From AP-15 sp963788085 (GTDB lineage: Bacteria; Pseudomonadota; Alphaproteobacteria; ATCC43930; CGMCC-115725), in contig CAWBFS010000023.1 in assembly GCA_963788085.1 (NCBI GenBank), positions 1-64,000 of the forward strand: DNA of 64,000 bases. Reading direction: 5' to 3'. Below, in pieces: positions 1 through 10,848 of this stretch; within the stretch, counting starts at the first letter, position 1; each line of letters opens with the position of its first letter. A program made the translations under genes and the position numbers. The notes under the pieces were generated by a model. The model did not search any database, was not told where the DNA came from, and saw nothing but the letters and a program-made list of their open reading frames with translations.

Positions 1-2859
1 ACCAGGTGCTGGTGCAGAACCGGGTGCAGAACGCGATGGCCCAGCTGCCGGAGGCAGCGCAGAAACAGGGCGTATCGATCCGGGCGAAATCACCCTCGAT
101 CCTGGAGTTCGTGACCCTCAATTCGCCGGACGGATCGCGCGACGCGCTCTATATGTGGAACTACGCGACGATCAACCTCGTCAACGAGTTGGCGCGTTTG
201 CCCGGTGTCGGCAACGTCACGGTGATGGGTGCGGGCGAATATTCGATGCGGATCTGGATGGATCCGCAGAAATTGTACTCGTTCGGGCTGCAGCCGAAGG
301 ACGTAATCAATTCCATCCAGGAGCAGAGCCAGGAAGTGGCGGCGGGGCAGATCGGCATGCCGCCGGCGCCAAAAGACCAGCAATTCCAATATACCGTCGA
401 TATTCTGTCGCGGTTCAACGATCCGAACCAGTTCGCCGAAATCGTCGTCAAGGATCAGACCGCCCAGGGCGGCCGCCTCATCAAGGTCAAGGACGTCGCC
501 CGCGTCGACCTCGGTTCACAGACTTATTCCCAGGACTTCAAGCTCAACGGCAAGCCGGCTGCCGGCATCGCGATCTATCAGACCCCCGACGCCAATTCGC
601 TGAATGTTGCGGCCGTAGTCGCGGCAAAGATGGAGGAATTGTCTCGCCGGTTTCCACCGGGACTGCACTACAGCATCCCGTCAACACCACGATCTTAATC
701 AGAACTCGATCAACGAGGTCTACAAGACCTTGTGGCAGGCCGGGGTGCTGGTGCTGATCGTGATCCTGGTCTTTCTGCAAAATTTTCGTGCGACTTTAGT
801 GCCGGCAACCACAGTACCGGTCACGATGATCGGCGCGTTCGCCGGCATGGCGGCGCTCGGCTATACGGTCAACCTGTCCACCTTGTTCGCGCTCATATTG
901 GCGATCGGCATGGTGGTCGATGACGCGATCGTGATGGTCGAAGGCGTGTCGAAGCATATCGAGCAGGGCATGTCGGGCCACGACGCCGCAGTCAAAGCGA
1001 TGGATGAGCTGTTCGGGCCGATCATGGGCGTCACTCTGGTGCTGATGGCGGTATTCCTGCCCTCGGCCTTTGTGCCAGGTCTCAGCGGTCAGATGTTCGC
1101 GCAATTTGCGCTCGTCATCGCGGTCACGGCGCTAATCAGCGCCGTCAATGCGGCGACGCTGAAGCCGACCCAATCCGCCCTGTGGCTGCGTCCCCTTCGG
1201 CCGGTCGAGCAGCGGAATTCTTCTCACGTGGGTTTTCTCGCGGTTTTGAGCGTGTCTATGGCGGGATGGAAAACGCCTATGCCGGGTTTATCGGCCGGAT
1301 GGTGCGCGTCAGCGGGTTGACGGTGCTGATCGGCCTGCTGCTCGCAGCTGTCGGGATTTGGGGCATCGCGCGTTCCCGACCGCCTTCATTCCCAATGAAG
1401 ACCAGGGTTATCTGCTCATCGTCGCGCAATTGCCCGACGGCGCGGCGCTCGGCCGTACGACCGCCGCCCTCAAGCAGGCGACCAAAATCGCCCAGGACAC
1501 GCCGGGTGTGGAGACGGTAATCGCGATATCGGGTCTGTCGGCGCTCGACAATTTCGCCGATCAGCCCAATGCCGGTGTCAACTCTGTCTTATGAAGCCCT
1601 GGGATCAGCGCAGCAAGGCAGCGGGAACGGACATTCTGACGATTGCCGAACGCCTGCAGAAGGGCCTGAGCACGGCGCCGGACGGAGGCTTACCGTGGTG
1701 CCACCGCCGCCAATCCAGGGGATCGGCAACGCCGGCAGTTTGCAGATGCAAGTCGAGTGCTTGGTGGCAGCTATGATTTTAAGAGGTTGAGCGAAGTCAC
1801 CGACAAGATTGTCAAACAGGCTGATAGCGATCCCCAATTGCAACACGTGCTGACGACTTTCAGCCCGGGCGCACCGCAAGTCCGGTGACGGTAGACCGTG
1901 ACAGAATCCAAACGTTGCGGGTGTCGGTCGGCGACGTGTTCTCGACCCTGAGTTCGTACCTGGGATCAACCTACGTCAATCAATTCAACAAATTCGGTCA
2001 AGTATTCCAGGTCTACGCACAGGCCAATTCGCAGTTCCGGCTCCAACCGGACGACCTTCTGAACCTCTATGTGCGCAGCCAGGACAACCAAATGGTTCCG
2101 CTCGGCGCAGTGGCGCATCTCGGCTCGGAAGTCGCGCCATCGCTCATCACCCTCTACAACCTGTATCCGTCGTCGACGATCATCGGCGCACCGGCGCCGG
2201 CGTTAGCTCAGGCCAGGGTCTCACGGCGCTCGAAGGAATTGCAAAAGCGACATTGCCGAGCGACGTCTCCTACGAATGGACCGCGATGGCCTACCAGGAA
2301 AAGCTGACCGGCAATCAGCTCTATTACCTGTTCGGATTGTCGGTTCTTCTCGTTTATCTCTGTCTGGCCGGGCAGTATGAGAGCTGGATCCTGCCACTGG
2401 CGGTGCTTTCCGCGGTGCCGCTGGCATTGTTGGGACCGGTTGTTGCGCTGACCAGCCTCGGCGTAGCGAACAATCTCTACACGCAGATCGGTCTCATCCT
2501 GATGATCGCTCTGTCGGCCAAGAACGGCATCCTGATCGTCGAGATGGCGCGCGAAGGGCGGATGGATCCATGGCAAATCGATCGCTGAGGCAGCGGTCGA
2601 TGCGGCGCGCTTGCGGTTCCGCCCCATCCTGATGACCTCGTTCGCCTTCGGGCTCGGCGTCGTGCCCTTGGTATTGGCGACAGGCGCCGGGGCGGTTGGC
2701 CGCATCTCGCTGGGTCTCAGCGTGTTGAGCGGCATCATCGCCTCGACCTGCCTCGCTGTGCTGTTCGTCCCGTCATTATTTACAATGCTGCAGGGTTTCG
2801 AGGAGTGGCGCAAGGCGCGGAAAAGGGTGCCGGTCCCCGCCGCGCGGGCGGCGGAGTGA
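1..2859 (+). CDS. RND multidrug efflux permease (HAE1/AcrB family), 5' end outside window, frameshifted
   Basis: Inner-membrane proton-driven pump of the AcrB/MexB family that works with a periplasmic adaptor and a TolC-type channel. About 950 of the usual 1,040-1,050 residues are present. The porter domain reads through to about 690. The membrane helix start (VLVLIVILVFLQNFRATLVP) follows at about 745. The proton-relay Asp pair lies in GMVVDDAIVMVE near 916-921 and the relay lysine in LSAKNGILIVE near 2520. The reading frame changes at about 690, 1180-1370, 1580, 1790-1890, 2215 and 2590. Each side continues the family alignment, so this looks like one gene with indel errors, although true decay cannot be excluded. 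The adaptor gene would be expected just upstream, outside the window. Confidence 0.88.
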
Positions 2860-2983
2860 ATTCAGCTGCGGACTTCTTCGCCAAGCTCACCAGGCGACGG
2901 AGTGAAGCGCGGCGCGTTCCGCTCGCTTTCGCCCTTGCTCATTATCAGATTGAGCGGGTTGCTTGAATGAAGGGGCGGGAAAA

Positions 2984-4288
2984 ATGTCGACGGCCCTGCT
3001 TCCTGAAGTGCGCAAGGCTATTTTCCACATTGGAAGCTGAAGACGACCGGCGTGATCATGCCCGAAGAGCGTCTGCCGTGGGGCCAGACCATCGTCTCGG
3101 GTCTGCAGCACGGGGTCGCGATGGCGGGCGGAACGATTATCGCGCCGCTCATCATGGGTTTTGATCCTAACCGGGCACTGCTCTTTCGGGCGTGGCACTC
3201 TGATCTTCTTTGTCGTTGTCGCAGGACGTGTACCGAGCTACTTGGGCTCGAGCTTCTCCTTTATCGCGGTCGTCATTGCCGCAACCGGATATTCCGGCCA
3301 TGGGCCAAACCCCAACCTCGCTGTGGCGCTGGGCGGCATCATTGCAGCGGGTGTGTATACGGCATCAAGGCTTTGATTGTCATGCAATCGGGTGTTGGCT
3401 GGGTTGAACGATTGATGCCGCCCGTCGTGACTGGCGCAGTCGTCGCAGCAATCGGTCTCAATCTCGCGCCCGTGGCCGTTAAATCCGTGAGCCACAGCCA
3501 ATTCGATACCTGGATCGGGCTGCTCACGGTTCTGATAATCGGGCTGATCGCCGTCGCAGCACCGGGAATGTGGCGCAGATTGCCGATCATTTTCGGGGCG
3601 ATCGGCGGATATCTGCTGTATTTGTTGTTCGCCAACGGTTTCGGATGGGAAAGGCCGATCGACTTCACGGCGTTGGCTGCCGCGCCATGGATGGGTTTGC
3701 CAAATTCACCGGTCCGACCTTCCACGCGGATGCAATGTTCTTGATCGCACCCGTTGCCATCATTCTCGTTGCCGAGAACCTTGGCCACATCAAAGCCATC
3801 GGCGCGATGACCGGCAGAAGCCTCGATCGCTTCTTGGGCCGCGCGTTTTTGGGGGACAGTTTGGCCACGATTGTTTCTGCCTTCGGCGGCGGCACCGGCG
3901 TGACGACTTACGCCGAGAACATCGGTGTGATGGCGACCACAAAGGTCTATTCGACGCTTCTGTTTGTCGTTGCTGCCATCGTCTCGATCCTGCTGGGCTT
4001 CTCTCCAAAATTCGGTGCTCTTATTCTCTCGATCCCGGGTCCCGTCATCGGCGGCTTGTCGATCGTGCTGTTTGGCTTGATAGCCGCCATGGCAGGTCGG
4101 ATCTGGGTAGAAAATAGGGTAGATTTTTCCGACCCGCGAATGTGATCACCGTCGCTGCCGCGCTTACGGCAGGGGCGGGCGACCTCACACTCAAGTTCGG
4201 CGCCTTCACAATGGGAGGGATCGGCACCGCAACCTTCGGGGCCATCATCCTCCATCAAATGCTCGCGTGGAACAGCGACAGAAGATAA
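2984..4288 (+). CDS. NCS2-family uracil/xanthine permease, frameshifted
   Basis: Nucleobase:cation symporter 2 family (UraA/UapA type), a 12-14 helix membrane carrier for uracil, xanthine or related bases. I place the start at ATG 2984, which gives MSTALLPEVRKA and then, after a one-base shift, the family lead-in before MPEERLPWGQTIVSGLQHG. Family landmarks are GRVPSYLGSSFSFIAVVIAA near 3225-3285 and the signature FGGGTGVTTYAENIGV near 3885-3935. The frame changes at about 3020, 3170, 3360, 3695 and 4138. After the last change the tail NVITVAAALTAGAGDLTLKF runs to the TAA at 4286-4288. It converges with the minus-strand cyclase gene ending at 4386. Substrate cannot be decided from sequence. 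Confidence 0.85.
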
Positions 4289-4385
4289 ATCCCTCGCCCA
4301 GAAATCTGGTGCGAATGCCCGCTTCCGACCCTTCTCGGTCACTCGAGCTTCGCCGTGCGGAACGGCTCCTCCTGCCCCATTTCCG

Positions 4386-5870
4386 TCATTGAGGGGGCAA
4401 CCCAGCGGGAGGGTGATCGCACTCAAACGCTTGTGGGCCTTCGATGACACGGAGAGCCGGTTGGATGGCCGCGGGCGGCACGTTGTAGGCCACTACCGGC
4501 TGTGTCAGCCCTTTCAGCGCGAGCACGCCGATTTCTTCGAGCGCCGTCGTCTCCTCGACCGCGACGGCCACTCGCTGGGCGACAAGGATCTGTCCGTCCT
4601 TGGCCTCCGCGCACAGGCGGGCGGCAAGATTGCATACCGTGCCGATCGCAGTATAGCCGGAGCGCTCGGCGAAACCGATCTGACCGAGGTTCGCATAGCC
4701 TTGCGCTATGCCGGCGCCAAAGACCAATCTACGGCCGCGCAGGCGCCACTTGGCGATCAATGCACCGGCGGCTTCGCGCATCACCATCGCCATCTTGACG
4801 CCGCGCTCGGCGGGATTGGGGCAGGGCACCGGGTCGTTGAAAAACACCATGATCCCGTCGCCGGAGAACTGGTCGAGTGTGCCTTCAAATTGGCTCGCTA
4901 GGGGCCCCAAAGCGCCGTGATATTCGCGCAGAAAGTCGAGCACTTCCTCGGGCTCGGCCGTTTCGGTGAAGGCGGTGTAGCCGCGCAAATCGCAGAACAC
5001 GACCACGATCTCGCGGCGGTGGCTTTCGAGGATTTTTTCGTCGCCCTGCGAGACGATCAATTCCGCCAACTGCGGCGCGAGGAAGCGTTTCAGCCGCCCG
5101 ACCCGCCCTAACTCCTCGACCTGTTCGGCGACCCGCGCTTCGAGACCGCGGTTCAGCTCCGCTACTTGATCGGTGCGCTCGCGCAATTCGCCGATCGGAC
5201 GCGCGTTCTCCATTGAAATGACCGCCTGCGCCGCGAAGTTCTGCAACAACGCGATCTGCTTGTCGGTGAAAGGCCGAACTTCATTGCGGTGAGCGCGAGA
5301 TACCCCAGCAGCGCACCGTCCTTGCGCAGCGGTATGGCCAGATAGGTGCGGCTGCCGGTAATCTTGACGGCTGAACGCGCCGTCGCGCTCGGTGCTTCGA
5401 GGGAGGCTAGATCGATATGAGTGATCTCACCGCGCGCCAGCCGCTTGCCAAATTCGCTTCTAGTTGGCAGGCCTTCGCGTGCCAGCGCGACGTGTTCTTC
5501 CGGGTAACCACGCGTGGCGACGGCCGGCATACGTTCGCCATCATTAAGACAGAAAGAACCGAGCGCGGCCCCGCACAGCGTATGTGCTTTTTCCAATATC
5601 GCGGCGAAGACCGGCGCGAGGTCGCCGGGCGAGGAATTGATGACCTGCAGCACCTCGGCGGTCGCGGTCTGCTGCTCCAAGGCCTCGCGCGTCTCGGTCA
5701 AGAGGCGCGCATTCTCCATCGCAATGACCGCCTGCGCGGCGAAGTTCTGTAATAGCGCGATCTGTTTGTCGGTAAACGGCCGCACTTCGTGGCGATTGGC
5801 GGTGATGACGCCGAGCAGCTTGTCGTCTTTGCGCAGCGGCACTAGCAACTGAGTAGAATCCCGCCGATGC
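4386..5870 (-). pseudogene. C-terminal part of a multi-GAF class III nucleotide cyclase, separated from its N-terminus by an IS
   Basis: This is the 3' part of a gene that begins at 10477. After the IS junction it carries the end of GAF5 (LLVPLRKDDKLLGVITA), a whole GAF6 (about 5270-5740) and a class III cyclase homology domain (about 4440-5060). The cyclase has both metal-binding aspartates, in VVFCDLRGYTAF and FSGDGIMVFF, and the transition-state Asn/Arg in GTVCNLAARLC. A coiled signalling helix (QVAELNRGLEARVAEQVEEL) joins GAF6 to the cyclase. One-base frame changes sit near 5250-5280 and 5856. Joining both parts and removing the IS and one target copy gives about 1,337 codons. The cyclase module has no evident start of its own, so it is probably not expressed as a sensor now. 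Confidence 0.85.
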
Positions 5871-5892
5871 TAACTACTTTCCGGCGCAAAAA
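5871..5892. repeat. Left IS end: target duplication TAACTA plus 16-bp terminal inverted repeat
   Basis: TAACTA at 5871-5876 is repeated exactly at 7949-7954. The next 16 bases, CTTTCCGGCGCAAAAA (5877-5892), are the exact reverse complement of 7933-7948. Confidence 0.9.
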
Positions 5893-6042
5893 TAGCCGGT
5901 CTAAGTCATTGATCTAAAAGGGTGCCGAAGCTCAATAAAACTGCAAGGACGGACATTTTGTGCGCCGGCTGTGCGGCAGGCGGCCCTTCACAAGGTTCGA
6001 TCGGCGGCTGCATCGCGGTTTAGTTTTTTTGGAGAAAAGCGC

Positions 6043-6071
6043 TTGACGCAGAGCGCTGGTCATTGTATCAT
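6043..6071 (+). promoter_or_regulatory. Sigma70-type promoter of the IS
   Basis: TTGACG (6043-6048), a spacer of exactly 17 bases, then TATCAT (6066-6071). Transcription should start near 6077-6078, only two or three bases before the ATG at 6080. No Shine-Dalgarno sequence precedes that ATG, so the message is predicted to be leaderless. Confidence 0.65.
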
Positions 6072-6079
6072 TTATATCG

Positions 6080-6424
6080 ATGACACGAGACCAGATCATC
6101 GAGGCGCGCCAAGCGCTCGTCAGCCAGCTGCCGGTGACCGGGGAGATGCTGCGCGGCTCGCTGTTCGAGCGGACCGTGCGCCACACCAGCGGCTGTACGA
6201 TCTGCGCCGGCGGCGGCGGGCACCCGCTGTGGGTTCTGACCATCAGCTATGCCGGCGGCCGTACTCGCCAGTTCAGTCTGCGCCGCGAACAGGTTGATGA
6301 CGTGCGCCGGTGGCTCGGCAATTACCACAAGCTCAAGGAAGCGCTCGAGGACATCTGCGAGCTCAACCACGCGCTGCTGCGGCCGGACAGCGCCGCGACG
6401 CGACGCGCAAAGAAAAACCCATGA
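6080..6424 (+). CDS. DUF6788-type small protein of the ISNCY-like element
   Basis: A 114-residue protein with a short Cys pair (TSGCTICAGGGGHP) that could bind a metal, followed by a basic helical C-terminus. Proteins of this type are commonly found just before ISNCY transposases. The function is not established; an accessory DNA-binding role in transposition is only a guess. The stop codon overlaps the transposase start (ATGA at 6421-6424), which implies translational coupling. The ATG at 6080 has no ribosome-binding site and lies right after a good promoter, so leaderless translation is likely. Confidence 0.75.
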   Translation: MTRDQIIEARQALVSQLPVTGEMLRGSLFERTVRHTSGCTICAGGGGHPLWVLTISYAGGRTRQFSLRREQVDDVRRWLGNYHKLKEALEDICELNHALLRPDSAATRRAKKNP

Positions 6425-7836
6425 TCCAGACGCGGCGGGCGCAGCGCACCTTTGGTGACGGGTTGATTGCCGAGGAGGTCAAGGATCTGCACGAAGAGTG
6501 GATGAAGCACGCCGATCAGGTGCTGGGCGACAAGGAGATCGTGGCGGCGATCTACGAGGCCCTGGCCAAACGGCATCCGCAGAGCCGCACCCGCGGCCGG
6601 CCGGGCACCCCGGCCGAGGTGGTGCTGCGTTTGCTGGTGCTCAAGCACATGCGCAACTGGAGTTACGGCGTGCTGGAACGGGAAGTGAGAGCCAATCTGG
6701 TGTATCGCGACTTCACCCGGGTGGGCGGCACCAAGATGCCCGACGCCAAGACCATGGGTCGGTGGGGCGTCGCCGTAGGGCCGGTGGTGGTCAAACAGAT
6801 CCATGAACGGATCGTGCAGATTGCGCGCGACCATCGGGTGGCGCCAGGCCGGCGGATGCGCGTCGACACCACGGTGGTCGAGACCAACATTCACTACCCC
6901 ACCGACAGCAGCCTGTTGGGCGACGGGGTGCGGGTGCTGACCCGCACGATGAAGAAGATCACCGGGATCGCTGGGGCGGCCGGCACTCAACTGCGCGATC
7001 GCAGCCGCAGCGTCAAATGGCGGGTGTTGGAGATCGCGCGGGCGGCCCGCGCCAAAGGTCGACAAAGCGGCGAGAAGCTGGCGCAGGCTTACCGCAGATT
7101 ACTGGAGGCAACCGGCCGGGTGGTGGGACAGGCAAAACGCTTCGCCACGGAGATCGGCGACGGCGTCAAGCGGGCGGCTGACACCCGGCGGCAGGTCATG
7201 CTGGAGGGGCTGCGTCGAGAGCTGGAAAGCATGGTGCCGCGCGTGCGGCAGGTGATGCGCCAGACCAATGCGCGCGTCTTCGCCGGCGACACCCATGCCG
7301 AGAACAAGATTGTCAGCCTGTTCGAGCCGTCCACTGAAGTTATTCGGAAAGGCAAGGCCGGCAAGCCCACCGAATTCGGCAAAATGGTCAAATTGCAGGA
7401 GGCGGAGAACCAGATCGTCGTCGCCTACGAAGTCTACGATCGGCGGCCCAGCAACTCGGACCTGCTGCTTGCCGCGATCGAAACGCATCAAGCAACGCTG
7501 GGCTGCACGCCGCACCTGGTGGCGGCGGATGCCGGCTTCTACTCGGCCAAGAACGAGGCGGCCGCGAAAGCCAAGGGCGTCAAGCGCGTCTGCATCCCCA
7601 ACCGCTCCACCAAGAGCCCTGAGCGCAAACGCGAGCAAAAGAAGCGTTGGTTCCGCAACGGCCAGAAATGGCGGACCGGCTGCGAGGGTCGCATCAGCGT
7701 GGTCAAACGACGGCATGAACTTCATCGCAGCCGGTACAAGGGGGATGCCGAAATCAAGCGCTGGGTCGGCCTCGGGGTGATTGCCGACAACCTGGTCAAC
7801 ATCAGCCGCGCCATGGCCAATCAGCCCAGCCGGTAA
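6421..7836 (+). CDS. ISNCY-family transposase
   Basis: A 471-residue DDE-type transposase. I start it at ATG 6421 (MIQTRRAQRTFGDGLIAEEV), which overlaps the stop of the preceding small gene; an upstream in-frame extension to 6310 is not needed. The N-terminal part (about residues 50-110) is a helical DNA-binding domain with the motif RGRPGTPAEVVLRLLVLKHM. Likely catalytic segments are RMRVDTTVVETNIHYPTDSS, the AGDTHAENKIVSLF region and LVAADAGFYSAKNE. A C-terminal arginine/lysine-rich stretch ends with GVIADNLVNISRAM. The length is normal for the family and there are no frameshifts. It lies fully within the inverted repeats. Confidence 0.93.
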   Translation: MIQTRRAQRTFGDGLIAEEVKDLHEEWMKHADQVLGDKEIVAAIYEALAKRHPQSRTRGRPGTPAEVVLRLLVLKHMRNWSYGVLEREVRANLVYRDFTRVGGTKMPDAKTMGRWGVAVGPVVVKQIHERIVQIARDHRVAPGRRMRVDTTVVETNIHYPTDSSLLGDGVRVLTRTMKKITGIAGAAGTQLRDRSRSVKWRVLEIARAARAKGRQSGEKLAQAYRRLLEATGRVVGQAKRFATEIGDGVKRAADTRRQVMLEGLRRELESMVPRVRQVMRQTNARVFAGDTHAENKIVSLFEPSTEVIRKGKAGKPTEFGKMVKLQEAENQIVVAYEVYDRRPSNSDLLLAAIETHQATLGCTPHLVAADAGFYSAKNEAAAKAKGVKRVCIPNRSTKSPERKREQKKRWFRNGQKWRTGCEGRISVVKRRHELHRSRYKGDAEIKRWVGLGVIADNLVNISRAMANQPSR

Positions 7837-7932
7837 TCCCAATCCCAATCCCACTCACTTCACACCTTGCCGGCGGCGACCTGCCGGCGGGTCCGCGCGC
7901 CTAGATCTATCGCACGGTCGTCCGAAAACGGC

Positions 7933-7954
7933 TTTTTGCGCCGGAAAGTAACTA
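7933..7954. repeat. Right IS end: 16-bp inverted repeat plus target duplication TAACTA
   Basis: 7933-7948 (TTTTTGCGCCGGAAAG) mirrors the left end exactly, and 7949-7954 is the second TAACTA copy. Confidence 0.9.
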
Positions 7955-10477
7955 GGGCGCGCAGCCTCGGATCATCGGATTTCTTGGCAAGTTCCGACAC
8001 GTCTTCGATGTGGACAAAGCGCTCGCCACGTACTAACGGCCCAAATGAGCCGAACGGAGGCCGAATTTCCTCCCCTAAGGCCTCGGCCAACTGGGCGGAG
8101 GCCCCATGCCGCGCGATCGGCCGAAATCGTTCCTCGTCATAGCTCAGGAGGGCACCGTAATCCGCGCCACAAAGGTTGTGCGCCTTCTCCAATATCGTAT
8201 CAAACACCGGCGCGAGGTCGCCGGGCGAGGAATTGATGACCTGCAGCACCTCGGCGGTCGCGGTCTGCTGCTCCAAGGCCTCGCGCGTCTCGGTCAAGAG
8301 CCGCGCATTCTCCATCGCGATGACCGCCTGCGCCGCGAAGATTTGCAGCAATGCGATCTGCTTGTCAGTAAACGGCCGCACCTCCTGGCGGAACGCGGTG
8401 ATGACGCCGAGCAACGTGCCGTCTTTCCGCAGCGGAACCATCAGCACCGTTCGAATCGCGTCGGCCTCGAGGGAGCGCTGAATTGGCGCCGGCGCTGTGC
8501 GGTAGCTCTCATCGGCAAGGGCGTCGGTAAGGTGGACGATCCGTTCGCCGCCTACGATCCGCGCTATTGGAGAGCCCTCAGGTAGTCGCCCGGGATATGT
8601 CTGCCGCCAAATTTCGAGGATGCTCGGCGCGCCGTGGAACGCCGCGATGCGGAACGCTTCGCCGTCGCGGATCAACAATCCTCCATTCGCTGCGCCACAA
8701 AACGCATGTGCCTTTTCGAGGATCGCGTTGAACACCGGTGCAAGTTCGCCAGGGGACGAATTGATGACCTGCAACACCTCGGCAGTCGCAGTCTGCTGCT
8801 CCAGAGCCTCGCGCGTCTCGGTCAAGAGGCGCGCATTCTCCATCGCGATGACCGCCTGGGCCGCAAAGTTCTGCAACAGCGCGATCTGCTTATCCGTAAA
8901 TGGTCGTACCTCGCGGCGATACACGGTTATGAGCCGAGTACGACACCTTCTTTGCGTAACGGGACCGACAGGATTGTGCGAATACCGGCGATTTTGTTTT
9001 GCTCCAGAAATTCTGGTGCCGACTGGAAGGAGGCGGACTGCAGCGCATCATCGAGGTGGACGTAATCTTCGCCGTTGAGAAGATCCTCAAGTCTAGACCC
9101 TGGCCACGGGCGCAGCGGACCTTGCTGCCGCAGCCACTGGGACATTCCAGGCTCGCCATGTGTGCTGGCCAGATGGAAGCACTCACCATCATAAATCCAA
9201 AGGTCGCCGTGGATCGCATCCGTCCGCTGCCGCGCCTTCTCCAGGATCGCATCGAACACCGGCGCGAGATCGCCGGGAGAGGAATTGATGACCTGCAACA
9301 CTTCGGCGGTCGCGGTCTGCTGCTCCAGTGCCTCGCGCGTCTCGGTCAACAGCCGCGCGTTGACCATCGCAATGACCGCCTGCGCCGCAAAATTTTGCAA
9401 TAGCGCTATCTGCTTTTCGGTGAACGGCCGCACCTCCTGCCGTTGGGCGCTGATATAACCGAGCACCGTCGCATCCTTACGCAACGGCACGAACAGCGCG
9501 GTGCGGATGCCGGCGATCTCGACAGCGGCACGCCGGATGGGGAGATCTTCGTCGGACACACCAGGCGTCGCGGGATCTGGGACGTGAACAAACGGCTCTG
9601 CGCTCAACAGCCGTCTGAAGGTGGAGGTTGGTGAAAAGCCCCGCCGCGCCAGTTCCTCGTATTCTTTTGGATATCCACGCGTCGCCACCGCGCGCAACTG
9701 TTCGCCGTCGCAGATCACTAACGAACCGAGAGGGGCGCCGTACAGTGCATGCGCCTTCTCCAGGATCGCGTCGAACACTGGGGCGAGATCGCCGGGCGAG
9801 CTGTTGATAACCCGCAATACCTCGGCGGTCGCGATCTGCTGCTCCAAGGCTTCGCGCGTCTCAGTCAAGAGTCGTGCGTTCTCGATCGCAATAACTGCTT
9901 GATTGGCGAAATTCTGCAACAGAGCAATCTGCCGCTCGGTGAAGGGGCGGATCTCCTTGCGGTAGATCCAGATGAAGCCCAGAAGCTCAGCTTCCTTGCG
10001 CAGAGCCACCCATAACCCCGTGCGTGCGCCCCCGCGATCGACCATTGCTTTTATTGTCGGCGCACCGGCCCGGTAGCCTGCCACATTGCGGGAGTCTCCG
10101 ATTTCAACAACAGGTTCGCCAGCTACGAGCCGTTCCAGCGCCGCCATGCCCGTAAACGGGGGTCGCCTGGGCTGCTTCATCAATTCCGAAATCTCCGGCG
10201 GAACTCCGCGCATCGCGCCAAAATGAAACGAGTTGCCGTCGTAAGTCCTAATGATCCCGAAAGTGCCGCCACATAGCGTCAGCGCTTTGTCGAGAAGGGC
10301 CTCAAACACGAGTGTGAGGTCGCCGGGCGAGGAATTGATGACCTGTAAGACCTGAGCGGTCGCGGTCTGTTGCGCCAAAGCCTCATCGCGCTCCGCGGTG
10401 CGCTTCAGCAGCTCCGCTTCAAGCTCGGCAATGCTTCGCCGCGCCTTGATCCGAGGGGTTTTGCCCTTAGCAGCCAT
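7955..10477 (-). pseudogene. N-terminal part of the multi-GAF cyclase (GAF1 to GAF5), cut by the IS
   Basis: This is the 5' part of the large sensor gene. The start is ATG 10477 (MAAKGKTPRIKARRSIAELE), a basic segment followed by a coiled coil (RSIAELEAELLKRTAERDEA). Four complete GAF domains and most of a fifth follow, each about 170 residues. Each is bracketed by the near-identical linkers EVRPFT.KQIALLQNFA and EALEQQTATAEVLQVINSSP. There is no membrane segment, so it was probably a soluble sensor. One frame change lies at about 8925 within GAF3. The reading frame is open up to the target duplication, and the residues PFSDDRAIDLGARTRR beyond it come from the IS. GAF ligands cannot be predicted. 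Confidence 0.85.
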
Positions 10478-10848
10478 TCGCGTGCCTGCGAGCCATCGTT
10501 ATGCTCTTCATACGCGAAATCGGCACCGATATGCGAGCCATCCCGCTCGGGCGAACTCTTATAGTGTGTCTAATGGATGTTCCGGGGTCGATCGTCCCGT
10601 TCCGGGGTGGGCGGGAAGGTCCGCAATCGACCCGATCTCGCCATTGCCCAGTCGCGGCGGAAGGGCTTCCTCAAACTGCATTTATCAATTTGACAATATG
10701 CGCTGGGTATGATATCATTTCAGAATGTAATTTCACCGATGCGCCAATCTGCGCGGCACGCCCGCCTGCGCTTGCAAACCCGATATCCGCTCCGATACCG
10801 GTTTCGACTGGCATGCTTTCCTTTGCGGCTCTTTCACATTCTCCATCG

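Larger units (their letters stand above)
5877..7948 (+). mobile_element. Complete ISNCY-like insertion sequence (2,072 bp)
   Basis: A whole element with perfect 16-bp inverted ends, a 6-bp target duplication and two genes that overlap by ATGA: a DUF6788-type small protein and an ISNCY-family transposase. Both genes are open and free of frameshifts, unlike many host genes around them. The element sits in GAF5 of the large cyclase gene, in the opposite orientation. Removing 5877-7948 plus one TAACTA restores the host protein sequence RALVSIGG across the junction, so the ends are exact. The intact ends and genes point to a recent, possibly still active, insertion. Confidence 0.93.

Noticed and set aside
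5849..6080. A separate small gene left of the IS genes
   Set aside because: The frame here is host GAF5 coding sequence up to 5870, then IS end and promoter.
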